Positions 5,263 through 5,341 of a stretch of DNA of 5,341 nucleotides are shown here, piece after piece. The stretch lies in the NCBI GenBank assembly GCA_013329085.1, contig DUKX01000149.1, positions 5,108-10,448 of the forward strand, in the 5' to 3' direction. Below the pieces are notes generated by a model, which made no database searches, was not told where the DNA came from, and saw nothing but the letters and a program-made list of their open reading frames with translations. How positions within the stretch are numbered: the stretch's first letter is position 1; each line of letters opens with the position of its first letter. A program made the position numbers and the translations under genes. This DNA is from Methanofastidiosum sp. (GTDB lineage Archaea > Methanobacteriota_B > Thermococci > Methanofastidiosales > Methanofastidiosaceae).

Positions 5263-5341
5263 TGTTTAATTCCTTTCTTTTTTTAAAAATCTTTTAATAA
5301 ATTCTTAATTGCCTGCTTGAAGACGGTTTAACAAAATAACC
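5263..5341 (-). other. Leader or intergenic segment upstream of recT
   Basis: These 79 bases are AT-rich and end in the recT ribosome binding site. The right-hand part could hold the last codons of an upstream gene. Two frames stay open from the edge: one for 15 codons to a TAA at 5294-5296, another for 11 codons to a TAA at 5305-5307. Neither can be preferred from so little sequence. No convincing promoter with properly spaced -35 and -10 boxes is seen, so transcription probably begins outside the window. Confidence 0.4.

Noticed and set aside
4430..5269. Two plus-strand open frames (4430-4756 and 5048-5269) antisense to recT
   Set aside because: recT is certain on the other strand, and both peptides are Ser/Ile/Phe-rich shadows.
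5294..5341. Short open tail of an upstream gene at the right edge
   Set aside because: Two frames are open for only 11-15 codons, with no recognisable sequence, so neither can be called as a gene.

Overview
The window is a compact replication and recombination block of a tailed phage or prophage. The host is most likely a low-GC Gram-positive bacterium of the Clostridia/Bacilli type. The grounds for this are AT-rich DNA, strong GGAGG-type ribosome binding sites, a RecT annealase, a phage initiator with an N-terminal module seen in Firmicute phages, a DnaC-like loader and a RusA resolvase. Every supported gene lies on the minus strand, so transcription runs from high to low coordinates. The host assignment is inferred from style and family resemblance, not from a marker gene.

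Layout in transcription order: a 79-base leader with no supported gene (5263-5341); recT (4399-5262); a small winged-helix-like hypothetical protein (4036-4398); a basic helix-turn-helix-like hypothetical protein (3644-4039); a membrane-anchored 3D-domain protein (3009-3647); an HNH endonuclease with extra zinc-binding Cys pairs (2105-3019); a 67-base gap, the only spacer between genes; a replication initiator (1258-2037); a DnaC-like helicase loader whose best start is a GTG at 1352 (624-1352); rusA (202-627); and the first 69 codons of a small zinc-finger, possibly NUMOD-type, protein that runs off the left edge (1-209). Apart from the gap, adjacent genes overlap by 4, 8, 11 or 95 bases or abut exactly, as expected for one translationally coupled operon.

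Working model: the initiator binds an origin and hands over to the DnaC-like ATPase, which loads a replicative helicase encoded by the host or elsewhere on the phage. RecT anneals single strands for recombination-dependent replication and RusA resolves the resulting junctions. The 3D-domain protein and the zinc-finger/HNH-type proteins do not fit this core and look like accessory cargo.

Three things deserve attention. A cluster of direct and inverted repeats (1564-1699) inside the initiator gene is a good candidate origin. The initiator and loader overlap by 95 bases, with the loader's ribosome binding site buried in initiator codons. A perfect hairpin just before the HNH gene has a loop complementary to sequence that overlaps the HNH ribosome binding site. 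I found no RNA genes, CRISPR array, insertion sequence, attachment site or convincing terminator. I did not find a clearly new defence or other undescribed system.
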